Assembly: GCF_900115695.1 (NCBI RefSeq)
Contig: NZ_FOXK01000009.1
Coordinates: 62,001-126,000 of the forward strand
From: Ectopseudomonas toyotomiensis
Lineage (GTDB): Bacteria > Pseudomonadota > Gammaproteobacteria > Pseudomonadales > Pseudomonadaceae
Direction of reading: 5' to 3'
DNA: 64,000 bases
A model generated the notes under the pieces. It had not been told where the DNA came from and made no database searches. It worked only from the letters and a program-made list of their open reading frames with translations. The number at the start of each line of letters is the position of its first letter. The first letter of the stretch is position 1. A program made the translations under genes and the position numbers. This document shows, in pieces, positions 51,820 through 61,156 of this stretch.

Positions 51820-52752
51820 CTAGTAGCGCGACGGCACCAGCATGCTGTCCGGTACCGGCATGCGCAGATAGTCCGGGTTGTAGACCCGCGCCGGCAGTTG
51901 CACCTGTGCCCGCGGCACCGTCTGGTAGGGAATCTGACTGAGCAGGTGGGCGATGCAGTTGAGCCGTGCGCGCTTCTTGTCGTCGGCCTCCACCACCCAC
52001 CAGGGCGCCTCGGGGATATGCGTGCGCTCGAGCATCACTTCCTTGGCCTGGGTGTAGGCCTCCCAGCGTCGCCGCGACTCCAGGTCCATCGGGCTCAGTT
52101 TCCACTGCTTGAGCGGATCGTGAATGCGCGCGAGGAAGCGGCGGTTCTGCTCGTTGTCGGTGATGGAGAACCAGTACTTGATCAACAGGATGCCGGAACG
52201 CACCAGCATGCGTTCGAACTCCGGCACCGAGCGGAAGAACTCCTCGTACTCGGCATCGCTGCAAAAGCCCATGACCTTCTCGACGCCCGCGCGGTTGTAC
52301 CAGCTGCGGTCGAACAGGACCATTTCCCCGGCGGCCGGTAGGTGCGGCACGTAACGCTGGAAGTACCACTGGGTGCGTTCGCGGTCGTTGGGCGCGGGCA
52401 ACGCCGCGACCCGGCAGATACGCGGGTTGAGGCGCTGGGTGACGCGCTTGATCACCCCGCCCTTGCCGGCGGCGTCACGGCCCTCGAACAGCACCACCAC
52501 CTTGAGCTGGTTGTGCACCACCCAGTCCTGCAGCTTGACCAGCTCGCCTTGCAGGCGCAGCAGCTCGGAGAAGTAGGTGCGCCGCGACAGATCACCCGGT
52601 TGTAGCGGTACGCCGCCCTCGGCGCGGGCGATAAGGCCATCCATGCGCGCATCGTCCAGCTCCATTTCCAGTTCCTCGTCGAGGCTGTCCTGGAATTCGG
52701 CCTGCAGCAACTGCTCGTAGGCCTGTAACGAACTGTGCATCTGATCGGTCAT
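51820..52752 (-). CDS. ppk2: Polyphosphate kinase 2 (PPK2)
   Basis: A 310-residue PPK2 enzyme. Walker A is GRDAAGKGG (about 91-99); Walker B and lid are FDRSWYNRAGVEKVMGF and ARIHDPLKQWKLSPMD. PPK2 proteins transfer phosphate between polyphosphate and nucleotides; the single-domain length fits class I. It converges with the PstS-like gene, giving a phosphate-related pair, although gene strands differ. Confidence 0.92.
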   Translation of the reverse strand: MTDQMHSSLQAYEQLLQAEFQDSLDEELEMELDDARMDGLIARAEGGVPLQPGDLSRRTYFSELLRLQGELVKLQDWVVHNQLKVVVLFEGRDAAGKGGVIKRVTQRLNPRICRVAALPAPNDRERTQWYFQRYVPHLPAAGEMVLFDRSWYNRAGVEKVMGFCSDAEYEEFFRSVPEFERMLVRSGILLIKYWFSITDNEQNRRFLARIHDPLKQWKLSPMDLESRRRWEAYTQAKEVMLERTHIPEAPWWVVEADDKKRARLNCIAHLLSQIPYQTVPRAQVQLPARVYNPDYLRMPVPDSMLVPSRY

Positions 52753-52842
52753 GACCGCTCCTCGCTGACTGGATTGCCCGGCTGGGTCGCCCCAGGCTAG
52801 CGAGCAGCAATGACAGGGGCGTGAACGGCAAAACCCGCCATG

Positions 52843-52901
52843 TAGGGTGCGCCGCGCGCACCGGGGGGCTCACGGCTCTGCCCCGGATTGCATCCGGGCT
52901 A
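52843..52901. repeat. GTAGGGTGCGC and CCCGGA repeats, side by side
   Basis: GTAGGGTGCGCCGCGCGCACC (52843-52863) is followed by CCCCGGATTGCATCCGGGCT (about 52879-52898). Both elements recur elsewhere in the window. Confidence 0.65.
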
Positions 52902-52952
52902 CGAAGCGACGCGATATGGCATTGGTTGCACCTCGCACCAGAGGCCCAGAAC

Positions 52953-52984
52953 GCAAAAGCCCCGGCACTGGGGCCGGGACTTTC
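52953..52984 (-). terminator. Terminator of the first acyl-CoA dehydrogenase gene
   Basis: On the minus strand AAAG(T)CCCGGC and GCCGGGGCTTT enclose a short loop and end in TTTTGCG. It lies 19 bases past the stop. Confidence 0.75.
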
Positions 52985-53002
52985 GGGTGGTGCCGGAGGC
53001 GC

Positions 53003-54781
53003 TTAGAACTGCGCGGCGTCGAGCAGGTACAGCGACTCGCTACCGGCCTTGACCGACGCACTCAGCGAGTGAATGCGCGGCAGCAGGCGGGCGAAGTAGA
53101 AGCGTGCGGTGCCCAGCTTGCTGGCGTAGAACTCGTCCTGCCCTTCCTTGCCCAGCGCAGCCCTGGCCATCAGCGCCCACATATAGGCATAGGCGGTGTA
53201 GCCAAACACGTGCAGGTACTCCACCGACGCCGCACCGATCTCGTTGGGGTTGCTCTTGGCACGGTCCAGTACCCAGGCGGTCAGCTCATCCAGGTTCTGC
53301 ACGGCAGCTGCCAGCGGCTTGCTGAACTCGTCGAGACTGGCATCGGCCGAGGCGACGAAGGCCTTGATCTCGTCGGCCAGGTGCTTGTAGTAGCTGCCGC
53401 CGCTGCCGACGATCTTGCGCCCCATCAGGTCCAGCGACTGGATGCCGTTGGTGCCTTCGTAGATCTGGGTGATTCGGCAGTCGCGCACCAGCTGCTCCTG
53501 GCCCCACTCGCGGATGAAGCCGTGGCCGCCGAAGATCTGCTGGCCATGCACGGTGGTTTCCAGCGCCATGTCGGTGAGGAAGGCCTTGGCTACCGGGGTC
53601 AGCAGCGCCACCAGCTCGTCGGCGCGCTTGGCGGTGTCCTTGTCCTCGCTGTACTTGGCGGTATCGAGCTGCATGGCGACGTAGCTGGAGAAGGCACGAC
53701 CGCCCTCGTTCAGCGCCTTCATGGTCAGCAGCATGCGGCGCACGTCCGGATGCACGATGATCGGGTCGGCGGCTTTGTCCTTGGCCACCGGACCGGTCGG
53801 TGCGCGGCTCTGGATGCGCTCGCGGGCGTACTCGATGGCGCTCTGGTAGCTGCGCTCGCCCAGAGCCAGGCCCTGGATGCCAACGCCCAGGCGCTCGTAG
53901 TTCATCATGGTGAACATGGCATTGAGGCCCTTGTTCACTTCACCGACCAGATAACCGGTGGCGCCGTCGAAGTTCATCACGCAGGTGGCCGAAGCCTTGA
54001 TGCCCATCTTGTGCTCGATGGAGCCGCAGCCGAGCGCATTCTTATCACCGAGAGAGCCGTCGGCATTGACCATGACCTTGGGCACGATGAACAGCGAGAT
54101 GCCTTTCGGGCCCGCCGGCGCGTCCGGCAGCTTGGCCAGCACCAGGTGGATGATGTTTTCGGTCAGGTCGTGCTCGCCACCGGTGATGAAGATCTTGGTG
54201 CCGCTGATCTTGTAGCTGCCATCTGCCTGAGGTTCGGCCTTGGTGCGGATGATGCCGAGGTCGGTGCCGGCGTGCGGCTCGGTCAGGCACATGGAGCCAG
54301 CCCAGACACCGGCGTACATGTTCGGCAGGTACTGCGCCTTCAGCTCTTCGCTGGCGTGATTGAGGATCGACAGGCAGGCGCCGGCAGTCAGCATCGGGTA
54401 CAGGCCGAAGGACAGGTTGGCCGAGTTGACCATCTCCTCGACCTGGGCGCCGATCACCTTGGGCATGCCCATGCCGCCGAACTCCGGCGAACCGCCAACA
54501 CCGACCCAGCCACCCTCGGCGTAGGTCTGGTAGGCCTCGGGGAAGCCGGCCGGGGTCTTCACCGCGCCATTATCCCAGGAGCAGCCCTCTTCGTCACCGC
54601 TACGGTTCAGCGGCGCGATGCTGCCGGCAGTGACTTTGCCAGCTTCTTCCAGAATGGCACTGGCGGTATCGGCATCGACCACCTCGGCCAGGGCCGGCAG
54701 CTCGGCCCAGAGCTTGGAGACTTCGAAGACTTCATTGAGCACGAAGCGCATGTCGCGCAGGGGGGCTTGGTAATCGGCCAT
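53003..54781 (-). CDS. Acyl-CoA dehydrogenase (FadE-like, extended C-terminus)
   Basis: A 592-residue flavoenzyme introducing the alpha-beta double bond into fatty acyl-CoA. Family features are CLTEPHAGTDLG, SGTKIFITGGEHD and IYEGTNGIQSLDLMGRK, the last holding the likely catalytic Glu, plus a long C-terminal extension common in Pseudomonas FadE-type enzymes. Similar at many positions to the gene at 56383, so the two are paralogues; the pair resembles the P. aeruginosa PA0506/PA0508 enzymes. A diguanylate cyclase gene separates the two. Confidence 0.93.
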   Translation of the reverse strand: MADYQAPLRDMRFVLNEVFEVSKLWAELPALAEVVDADTASAILEEAGKVTAGSIAPLNRSGDEEGCSWDNGAVKTPAGFPEAYQTYAEGGWVGVGGSPEFGGMGMPKVIGAQVEEMVNSANLSFGLYPMLTAGACLSILNHASEELKAQYLPNMYAGVWAGSMCLTEPHAGTDLGIIRTKAEPQADGSYKISGTKIFITGGEHDLTENIIHLVLAKLPDAPAGPKGISLFIVPKVMVNADGSLGDKNALGCGSIEHKMGIKASATCVMNFDGATGYLVGEVNKGLNAMFTMMNYERLGVGIQGLALGERSYQSAIEYARERIQSRAPTGPVAKDKAADPIIVHPDVRRMLLTMKALNEGGRAFSSYVAMQLDTAKYSEDKDTAKRADELVALLTPVAKAFLTDMALETTVHGQQIFGGHGFIREWGQEQLVRDCRITQIYEGTNGIQSLDLMGRKIVGSGGSYYKHLADEIKAFVASADASLDEFSKPLAAAVQNLDELTAWVLDRAKSNPNEIGAASVEYLHVFGYTAYAYMWALMARAALGKEGQDEFYASKLGTARFYFARLLPRIHSLSASVKAGSESLYLLDAAQF

Positions 54782-54947
54782 GACACATCCTCGGAAAAAC
54801 GGACTTACGTGAGAGGACCGAGTTTACTTGAACAACTTTACAGACACATAGGGTCGTGTTGTGACCATTAATTCACTGCAGGTCACTAACTATCTGATTG
54901 ACTGAGGGCAAGGAAAACCCCTGCTGACCGCTCGTCTGCCAGTGCAG

Positions 54948-56267
54948 CTATTCGCGCCCGGAGGCCAGCTTCACAGCCCCGCGACGCTGGCCAGCGCTAC
55001 GGATGCAATTGCGCCCGGCCGCCTTGGCGCTATACAGCGCCTTGTCCGCCTCCTTGATGACTTCCTGCGGGCTGCGCTGCTCGGCCTGACGCTCGGCAAC
55101 GCCCATGCTCACGGTCACCGACACCTCGCTGGCGGCCTTGCCGGCCCGGCGCTGCTTGCCTTCACGGTCATCACGCGGGCGGCTTTGCGGATCACGCAGT
55201 TGCATGCGGTACTGCTCGATGGCCAGACGCACTGCCTCGATGTGCGGCAGGGATTGCTCCACGCTCTTGCCGGGAAACAGCAAGGTGAACTCCTCACCGC
55301 CATAGCGGTAGGCCTTGCCGCCACCGCCAACCTTGCGCAGCTGACCGGCGACCAGGCGCAGCACCTGGTCGCCGACATCATGGCCGTGGGTATCGTTGAA
55401 TTTCTTGAAATGATCGACGTCGACCATGGCGATCACATACTCGCGCCCCAACCGCTGCAGGCGCTCGTTGAGCGCCCGCCGCCCAGGCAATCCTGTGAGC
55501 TCGTCACGGAAGGCCATCTGGTAGGCCTCGTGCGCCACGGCAGCCACCAGCATGAGCATCACCATGCTGATCATCACCTGCAACGCGTTGGCCAGGATGA
55601 ACACCTGCGGCAACATCCACAGCAGACCGCACAGCCCCACCAATTGCGCCGCATGCAGCGGCCTGGGCTTGCGCAGGTACTGCACTGACAGAGCGATGAA
55701 AGCGAGCAGGAACGCCAGATAGACCAGTTGTGCCAGGTTCATCCAGGCGCCGTGCAGCGACGGCCAGTGAATCTGTGCCAGCCAGTCGGCGATACCCTGT
55801 GGGTAACGGCGCGCCAAGCCGAAAGCCACTGCGCTGACTGCCAGTAGCACCAAGGCGCGGGCGAGCATGTCCTGCGCCAGGTGCGAGCGCTCCTCCCAGC
55901 AACCGTAGAGGGCGTAGAGCAGCGGCAGCAACAGGCAGATCAGGTGAAAGACCAGAGCCGCATCGTCGCGTATCTGGCCATTGTCACGGAAGTGATCGAC
56001 CTGGATATCCAGCAGGAAGTAGCCGACATACAGCGCCAGCAGCAGAAACACCTCGCGCTGACGGCCATAGACCAGACAGAACGCACCGCCGAGCAACAAC
56101 AGCAGCGTCGGCAATACATTGAACAGGGAGATGAAGAACTCGCTCAGCACTGGCAGCAGAGCAGCCACGATCCCACCGGCCAGCAAAGGCAGCGACGAGA
56201 AGAAGTGACTGAGGCGCAAATTGGCCGGACGGATCACGCTGACATCCTGGGCGAGAGATGAAGGCAT
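54948..56267 (-). CDS. Membrane diguanylate cyclase (GGEEF)
   Basis: A 439-residue protein with about seven or eight N-terminal membrane helices and a C-terminal GGDEF domain, active motif YRYGGEEFTLLFPG. No RxxD inhibitory site precedes it, so product feedback is unlikely at that site. No sensory domain other than the helices is visible. It lies between two acyl-CoA dehydrogenase genes; a functional link is not shown. Confidence 0.92.
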   Translation of the reverse strand: MPSSLAQDVSVIRPANLRLSHFFSSLPLLAGGIVAALLPVLSEFFISLFNVLPTLLLLLGGAFCLVYGRQREVFLLLALYVGYFLLDIQVDHFRDNGQIRDDAALVFHLICLLLPLLYALYGCWEERSHLAQDMLARALVLLAVSAVAFGLARRYPQGIADWLAQIHWPSLHGAWMNLAQLVYLAFLLAFIALSVQYLRKPRPLHAAQLVGLCGLLWMLPQVFILANALQVMISMVMLMLVAAVAHEAYQMAFRDELTGLPGRRALNERLQRLGREYVIAMVDVDHFKKFNDTHGHDVGDQVLRLVAGQLRKVGGGGKAYRYGGEEFTLLFPGKSVEQSLPHIEAVRLAIEQYRMQLRDPQSRPRDDREGKQRRAGKAASEVSVTVSMGVAERQAEQRSPQEVIKEADKALYSAKAAGRNCIRSAGQRRGAVKLASGRE

Positions 56268-56330
56268 TCTGCCTGCTTCGCCTGTTGAAAACAGCGACAG
56301 GATGCGACATTCCCTTCAGTACCCGGCGCA

Positions 56331-56362
56331 AAAACGACAACGCCGCCCCGAGGGGCGGCGTT
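56331..56362 (-). terminator. Terminator of the second acyl-CoA dehydrogenase gene
   Basis: An 11-base stem AACGCCGCCCC/GGGGCGGCGTT (56339-56362), followed on the minus strand by GTCGTTTTTG. It lies 21 bases past the stop. Confidence 0.85.
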
Positions 56363-56382
56363 GCGGTTCAACCGATCAGGAC

Positions 56383-58188
56383 TTAGAAGCCGAGCGCGAA
56401 ATGCTCTTCATCCATCTCCATCAGGTTGTTGGCACCGGACAACATAGCTTCGACGTGCGCGCGGGTGCGCGGCAAGATACGTGCGAAGTAGAAGCGCGCG
56501 GTCTGCAGCTTGGCCTTGTAGAAGGCCTCGTCGTCAGTACCGGCAGCCAGCTTCTCGGCAGCCAGACGCGCCATGTCGGCCCAGAAGTAGGCCAGGCAGG
56601 CGTAGCCGGAGTACATCAGGTAGTCCACGGAGGCGGCACCGACTTCCTCGCGATCTTTCATCGCGGCCATGCCGATCTTCATGGTGATGTCGCCCCACTC
56701 CTTGTTCAGCTTGGCCAGAGGCTCGACGAATTCCTTGACGGAGTCGTTGCCTTCGTTGGCCTGGCAGAACTTGTGCACGATCTTGGTGAAGTTCTTCAGG
56801 GCGCCGCCCTGAGTCATCAGCACCTTGCGGCCCAGCAGGTCGAGCGCCTGAACGCCGGTAGTGCCTTCGTACATCATGGAGATGCGGCAGTCGCGCAGGT
56901 TCTGCTCCATGCCCCACTCGCTGATGAAGCCGTGGCCACCGTAGATCTGCATGCCGTGGGAAGCGGCTTCGAAGCCCACTTCGGTCATGAAGGCCTTGGC
57001 GATCGGAGTCAGGAAGGCCAGCAGTTCGTCGGCGGCTTTCTTCTCTTCTTCGTTCTGGCTGTGCTGAACGATGTCCACCTGCTTGGCGGTGAAGTAGACC
57101 ATGGCACGGTTGCCTTCGGCGAACGCCTTCATGGTCAGCAGCATGCGGCGTACGTCCGGATGCACGATGATCGGGTCAGCGGCTTTTTCTGGTGCTTTCG
57201 GGCCGGTCAGCGAACGCATCTGCAGACGCTCGCGAGCGTACTTGATGCCACCCTGGAAACCGACTTCGGCATGGGCCAGGCCTTGCAGCGCGGTACCCAG
57301 ACGAGCGGTGTTCATGAAGGTGAACATGCAGTTCAGGCCCTTGTTGGCCGGGCCGATCAGGTAGCCGGTGGCGCCGTCGAAGTTCATCACGCAGGTGGCG
57401 TTGCCGTGGATGCCCATCTTGTGCTCGATGGAGCCACAGGAAACGGCGTTGCGCTCGCCTACGCCGCCTTCGGCGTTGGGCAGGAACTTCGGCACGATGA
57501 ACAGCGAGATACCTTTGGTACCAGCCGGTGCATCGGGCAGGCGGGCCAGAACGATATGGACGATGTTGTCGGCCATGTCGTGCTCACCAGCGGAAATGAA
57601 GATCTTGGTGCCGGAAACCTTGTAGCTGCCGTCGGCCTGCGGTTCGGCCTTGGTACGCAGCATGCCCAGGTCGGTGCCGCAATGCGGCTCGGTCAGGCAC
57701 ATGGTGCCGGTCCATTCGCCGGAAACCAGTTTGGTCAGGTAGGTGTGCTTCTGCTCGTCGGTACCGTGAGCACCAATGGTGTTCATCGCGCCATGGCTCA
57801 GGCCCGGGTACATGCCCCAGGACCAGTTGGCCGAACCGACCATCTCGCTGATGGCCAGGCCGAGGGATTCCGGCAGCCCCTGGCCGCCGTGCTCGACGTC
57901 ATGGGCCAGGCTCGGCCAGCCGCCTTCGACGAACTGCTGATAAGCCTCTTTGAAGCCGGTCGGGGTCTTCACGCCGGATTCGCTCCAGGTGCAGCCCTCG
58001 GTGTCACCCACACGGTTCAGCGGCGACAGCACCTGCTCGCAGAACTTGGCGCCTTCTTCGAGGATGGCGTCGACCATGTCCGGAGTGGCGTCCTGGCAGC
58101 CAGGCAGGCTCTGGTAGTGCGCTTCATAACCCAGCAGTTCGTCACGAACGAAACGAATGTCACGCAAGGGGGCCTTGTAGTCAGGCAT
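56383..58188 (-). CDS. Acyl-CoA dehydrogenase (FadE-like paralogue)
   Basis: A 601-residue enzyme with CLTEPHCGTDLGM, SGTKIFISAGEHD and MMYEGTTGVQALDLLGRK and the same C-terminal extension as its neighbour. The upstream region has two overlapping CAAAC-N4-GTTTG type sites, which match the known operator of PsrA, the long-chain fatty acid sensor, so it is likely induced by fatty acids. Chain-length preference is unknown. Confidence 0.94.
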   Translation of the reverse strand: MPDYKAPLRDIRFVRDELLGYEAHYQSLPGCQDATPDMVDAILEEGAKFCEQVLSPLNRVGDTEGCTWSESGVKTPTGFKEAYQQFVEGGWPSLAHDVEHGGQGLPESLGLAISEMVGSANWSWGMYPGLSHGAMNTIGAHGTDEQKHTYLTKLVSGEWTGTMCLTEPHCGTDLGMLRTKAEPQADGSYKVSGTKIFISAGEHDMADNIVHIVLARLPDAPAGTKGISLFIVPKFLPNAEGGVGERNAVSCGSIEHKMGIHGNATCVMNFDGATGYLIGPANKGLNCMFTFMNTARLGTALQGLAHAEVGFQGGIKYARERLQMRSLTGPKAPEKAADPIIVHPDVRRMLLTMKAFAEGNRAMVYFTAKQVDIVQHSQNEEEKKAADELLAFLTPIAKAFMTEVGFEAASHGMQIYGGHGFISEWGMEQNLRDCRISMMYEGTTGVQALDLLGRKVLMTQGGALKNFTKIVHKFCQANEGNDSVKEFVEPLAKLNKEWGDITMKIGMAAMKDREEVGAASVDYLMYSGYACLAYFWADMARLAAEKLAAGTDDEAFYKAKLQTARFYFARILPRTRAHVEAMLSGANNLMEMDEEHFALGF

Positions 58189-58296
58189 AACGGTAAACCT
58201 CTGCGGTGGATTCCTAGTAGTTGGGGGTGACCGTCTTGGCGGTCGCTCTCGGGATCACTCCCGGCTGCCTGGCCACGAGGCTGCGGCCGAAGCAAT

Positions 58297-58323
58297 CAAA
58301 CAGGCGTTTGAAACATACGTTTA
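58297..58323 (-). promoter_or_regulatory. Two overlapping PsrA-type operators
   Basis: CAAAC-AGGC-GTTTG (58297-58310) and GAAAC-ATAC-GTTTA (58310-58323) share a base. The first is a perfect match to the PsrA consensus (G/C)AAAC-N2-4-GTTT(G/C); the second differs at the last position. They lie about 110-135 bases before the acyl-CoA dehydrogenase gene at 56383-58188. Confidence 0.6.
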
Positions 58324-58358
58324 CGCCACCCCCTTGTCAAGCGCTGCCAATCGGCCGG

Positions 58359-59096
58359 CTACGCGACCAGATCGATGCGAGGCTCCGGCGCTGGCAACTC
58401 ACCCAGACGCCGATACAGATCAAGATTAGGCGCTGGCGGTAAAGCCTGCTGCGACTGCTCGGCGGGCTGCTCATCCGCTTGCCTGGCTTCTTCACGTGCC
58501 TTGCGCTGCTCGACGGCGTTGGTGGCTTCCTCTCGCCGCTGCTCGGCCAGTTCAACGCGCGCCTGCGCCGCCTGCGCCTGAGCCAGAGCAGCTACACGCA
58601 GGTCCTGCGGGGAAGGTTCGATGGGTGCGAGTGCTGCGCGCAGGACGATTTCCATCTTGCGCAACGTCGCTTCGGGATCATTGGGGATTGGAGCGGTATC
58701 GATGCTGACTTCGCCGGAAACGGCGTAACGCTGCCCATCAGGACCGCGCTTGAAACTGTAGGTGGGCGCACCGGCGTATTGCCCACCAACGGCCGCGTGC
58801 GCCTGCTCGTGGGTGCGCACCTCGCGGTCACGTTGCACGAGATCGGCGATTTCCAGCTGCTGCTGGCGCTGCTCCCGGGGACTTGGCTCGGGCTCGCCTG
58901 CTGGCGTCGATGAGTTGGCGTCGCGATCCGCCTCCTCTCGACCGGAGGCAGCGGAGTCGGCCTGTTGCTCCTGTGGCGCGGCGACAGGCGCCTGGTCGGC
59001 ACGGGCAATATCAGGGGAAACATCGGACGACAGCGGTCTCGCCGAACTGGCGGACGGCGCGGGAGTGAAAGGTGGCAGACTACTGCCGATCTGCAT
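58359..59096 (-). CDS. SprA-related putative metalloprotease
   Basis: A 245-residue protein with a low-complexity N-terminus (Pro, Ala, Ser, Gln-rich), a central domain with HEQAH (in RTHEQAHAAVGG), an HExxH zinc-protease-like motif, and GAPTYSFKRGPDGQRYAVSGEV after it; then a charged coiled C-terminus. This pattern belongs to the SprA-related family, annotated as putative metalloproteases. No signal peptide is evident. The short flagellar-rod-like gene upstream is on the same strand and may share a transcript. Confidence 0.75.
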   Translation of the reverse strand: MQIGSSLPPFTPAPSASSARPLSSDVSPDIARADQAPVAAPQEQQADSAASGREEADRDANSSTPAGEPEPSPREQRQQQLEIADLVQRDREVRTHEQAHAAVGGQYAGAPTYSFKRGPDGQRYAVSGEVSIDTAPIPNDPEATLRKMEIVLRAALAPIEPSPQDLRVAALAQAQAAQARVELAEQRREEATNAVEQRKAREEARQADEQPAEQSQQALPPAPNLDLYRRLGELPAPEPRIDLVA

Positions 59097-59150
59097 GAGC
59101 GCCCTCCTGCCCCGCCGCTGGCCGCATTCGCGCGGCCGGGATGAGACGAC

Positions 59151-59450
59151 TTAAGCGCGGGTATCGATCAGGGTGCCCAGGACCTCGTCAGCCGTGTCGA
59201 CGACACGCGCATTGGCGCGCACTTCGTTTTCACCGACACGCAGGGCGACGAGGCTTTCAGTCAGGTCGGGACGGCTACGCTCGGCAATCTGTGAGCTCGG
59301 GTTGACCTGATTCTGCGGCGGGGTCTGCGTGGCCTGCTGAGACGGGTTGATGGTGTTGCTGGCGATATCAGCGGCTGCCTGTTCGACACGGCGTTGCCCG
59401 GCCTGAATACCGTTCAAACCCGAATTGAATGCATTGGCGGAGATTTCCAT
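59151..59450 (-). CDS. Short flagellar-rod-like protein of unknown function
   Basis: A 99-residue protein whose ends resemble those of flagellar rod/hook proteins: an N-terminal helix with AAADIASNTIN and a C-terminus VRANARVVDTADEVLGTLID similar to the FlgG/FlgC-type ending. The middle is a Gln/Asn/Pro-rich linker. It may be a true small protein or a shortened relative of a rod protein. No other flagellar gene is near. Upstream of the SprA-like gene on the same strand. Confidence 0.6.
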   Translation of the reverse strand: MEISANAFNSGLNGIQAGQRRVEQAAADIASNTINPSQQATQTPPQNQVNPSSQIAERSRPDLTESLVALRVGENEVRANARVVDTADEVLGTLIDTRA

Positions 59451-59549
59451 CAGCAGCCCCCTGAGGGATGTAGAACCTAATGGCAGGTATTGAAGCAGAA
59501 AACGGCTAAAAAACGTACAGGCAAAAGGCTATGGTCACTTTACTGTTTA

Positions 59550-60236
59550 TTACCAGTCTGCCAACAACTCGAGATTGAGGTGCTCCGCCACCGCCGCAGC
59601 CGTCGCTTTGCCCAGGTGCGGCACACGCCCCAGGCAAGGCGCTGGCAGCCGCTCGCTGAGGGTGGCGAGATTGTCTTCCAGGCGTGAGGTCTTAGGCTCG
59701 ACGATATTGGCCACCCAGCCGGCCAGCCTGAGTCCGTCGCGCTCGATGGCTTCGGCACTGAGCAATGCATGGTTGATGCAACCCAGGCGCACACCCACCA
59801 CCAGAATCACCGGAATGCCCAGCGCCATCGCCAGGTCTGACAGGTTTTCCTCGCCGGCCAGCGGTACACGCCAGCCGCCTGCGCCCTCCACCAGAGAGAA
59901 GTCCGCGCCCTTGGCCAGGATCGCCCGTACCGGCGGCAGCAAGCTGGCAACATCCAGTTTGACGCCCACTTCGCGCGCCGCCAGGTGCGGGGCAATGGCC
60001 GGCTCGAGGGCCAGCGGGTTGACCTCGTCATAGCGCAGCGGCAACGAACACTGGGCGAGCAAGGCCAGCGCGTCGTCGTTGCGCAGCCCATCGGCGGTTC
60101 GCATGCAACCGGAAGCGACCGGTTTGGCCGCTGCGGTGCTCAGACCCTGCTGGCGAGCCGCATGGAGCAGACCAGCGGCAATAGTGGTCTTGCCGATTTC
60201 GGTATCGGTTCCGGTGACGAAGTAGGCTTGGGTCAT
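59550..60236 (-). CDS. bioD: Dethiobiotin synthetase BioD
   Basis: A 228-residue ATP-dependent carboxylase closing the ureido ring of dethiobiotin. The P-loop TGTDTEIGKTT (about residues 8-18), VEGAGGWRVPL and VGVRLGCINHALL are family motifs. ATG 60236 is preferred to a GTG nine bases earlier; both lie in the same weak ribosome-site region. Last gene of the bio operon. Confidence 0.95.
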   Translation of the reverse strand: MTQAYFVTGTDTEIGKTTIAAGLLHAARQQGLSTAAAKPVASGCMRTADGLRNDDALALLAQCSLPLRYDEVNPLALEPAIAPHLAAREVGVKLDVASLLPPVRAILAKGADFSLVEGAGGWRVPLAGEENLSDLAMALGIPVILVVGVRLGCINHALLSAEAIERDGLRLAGWVANIVEPKTSRLEDNLATLSERLPAPCLGRVPHLGKATAAAVAEHLNLELLADW

Positions 60237-60243
60237 CTGATCC

Positions 60244-60303
60244 ACCGTGGCAGCGAGTTCTGCTCGCGAAGCTTGTTGGCGAGCGCGGCTCGTTCCTATG
60301 AAG
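60244..60303. repeat. Diverged GCGAGC-type repeat between bioC and bioD
   Basis: GCAGCGAGTTCTGCTCGCGA and GGCGAGCGCGGCTCGTTCCTA match the element at 63049 in diverged form. Confidence 0.5.
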
Positions 60304-61156
60304 GTTTCTGTAGCACGCCGAACACCACCTGGTAGGTTGCCGGCAGTCCTTGAGGCTGACGAAAACGCTCGTAGGCCTCGATCAGCGCACGAATGCGTGA
60401 GCGCCCGGTCAATCCGCCCGGTCGCCCCGGATTGAGGTTATGCGCGCCGAGCTCCTTGAGCGAGGTGGTCAGGCTGCGCAGATCCGGGAAATGCAGCACC
60501 TCGGCCTGACGCTGTAGCGTCAGCGGCTGCAAGTCACTGGCCGCGCACAGCTGCTGGTAATCCTCGAAGCGGCGAAAACGATTGACGTGGACGAAACCAT
60601 CGACCGCCAGCCAACTGTCACGCAGCTCCTGCAGGGTACCGACGCACAGGCTGGAGAACGCCAGCACACCACCGGGGCGCAACACCCGCTGCGCTTCGCT
60701 CAGCACACGCGGGAAGTCAGCACACCATTGCAGCGCCAGGCTGGAGAACAACAGCTCGACGCTGTCGCTTTGCAGCGGCAGAGCCTCGGCATCGCCAGCG
60801 ATGAAATGTGCAGCACCGCCCTGCGGGCGGGCGTGGCGCAACATGCCCTCGGCGATATCCACAGCCAGCCCTTCGCCTGGTGCATAACGCTTGGCCAGGG
60901 CGCGGGTGAAATAGCCCGTGCCGCAGCCCAGGTCCAGCCAACGACGCGGCTGCAGCGAGGCCGGCAAACGCGCCAACAGCTGCGTGCCGACGTTGCGCTG
61001 CAACTCGGCCACAGCATCGTAGCTTTCCGCCGCGCGGGAAAAGGACGCCGCGACTTGACGCTTGTCCGGCAACGCCGCATCACCCTGGGGTGCGCTGTGC
61101 GCACCAATGGATTGGTAAAGCGGGTCCATGCCATGTACCCCACGCAGCTCAGACAT
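60296..61156 (-). CDS. bioC: Malonyl-ACP O-methyltransferase BioC
   Basis: A 286-residue SAM-dependent methyltransferase that masks malonyl-ACP to start pimelate synthesis. SAM loop WLDLGCGTGYFT and AEALPLQSDSVELLFSSLALQW are typical. The start overlaps the bioH stop by 8 bases, with GAGG upstream, implying coupling. Confidence 0.93.
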   Translation of the reverse strand: MSELRGVHGMDPLYQSIGAHSAPQGDAALPDKRQVAASFSRAAESYDAVAELQRNVGTQLLARLPASLQPRRWLDLGCGTGYFTRALAKRYAPGEGLAVDIAEGMLRHARPQGGAAHFIAGDAEALPLQSDSVELLFSSLALQWCADFPRVLSEAQRVLRPGGVLAFSSLCVGTLQELRDSWLAVDGFVHVNRFRRFEDYQQLCAASDLQPLTLQRQAEVLHFPDLRSLTTSLKELGAHNLNPGRPGGLTGRSRIRALIEAYERFRQPQGLPATYQVVFGVLQKPS

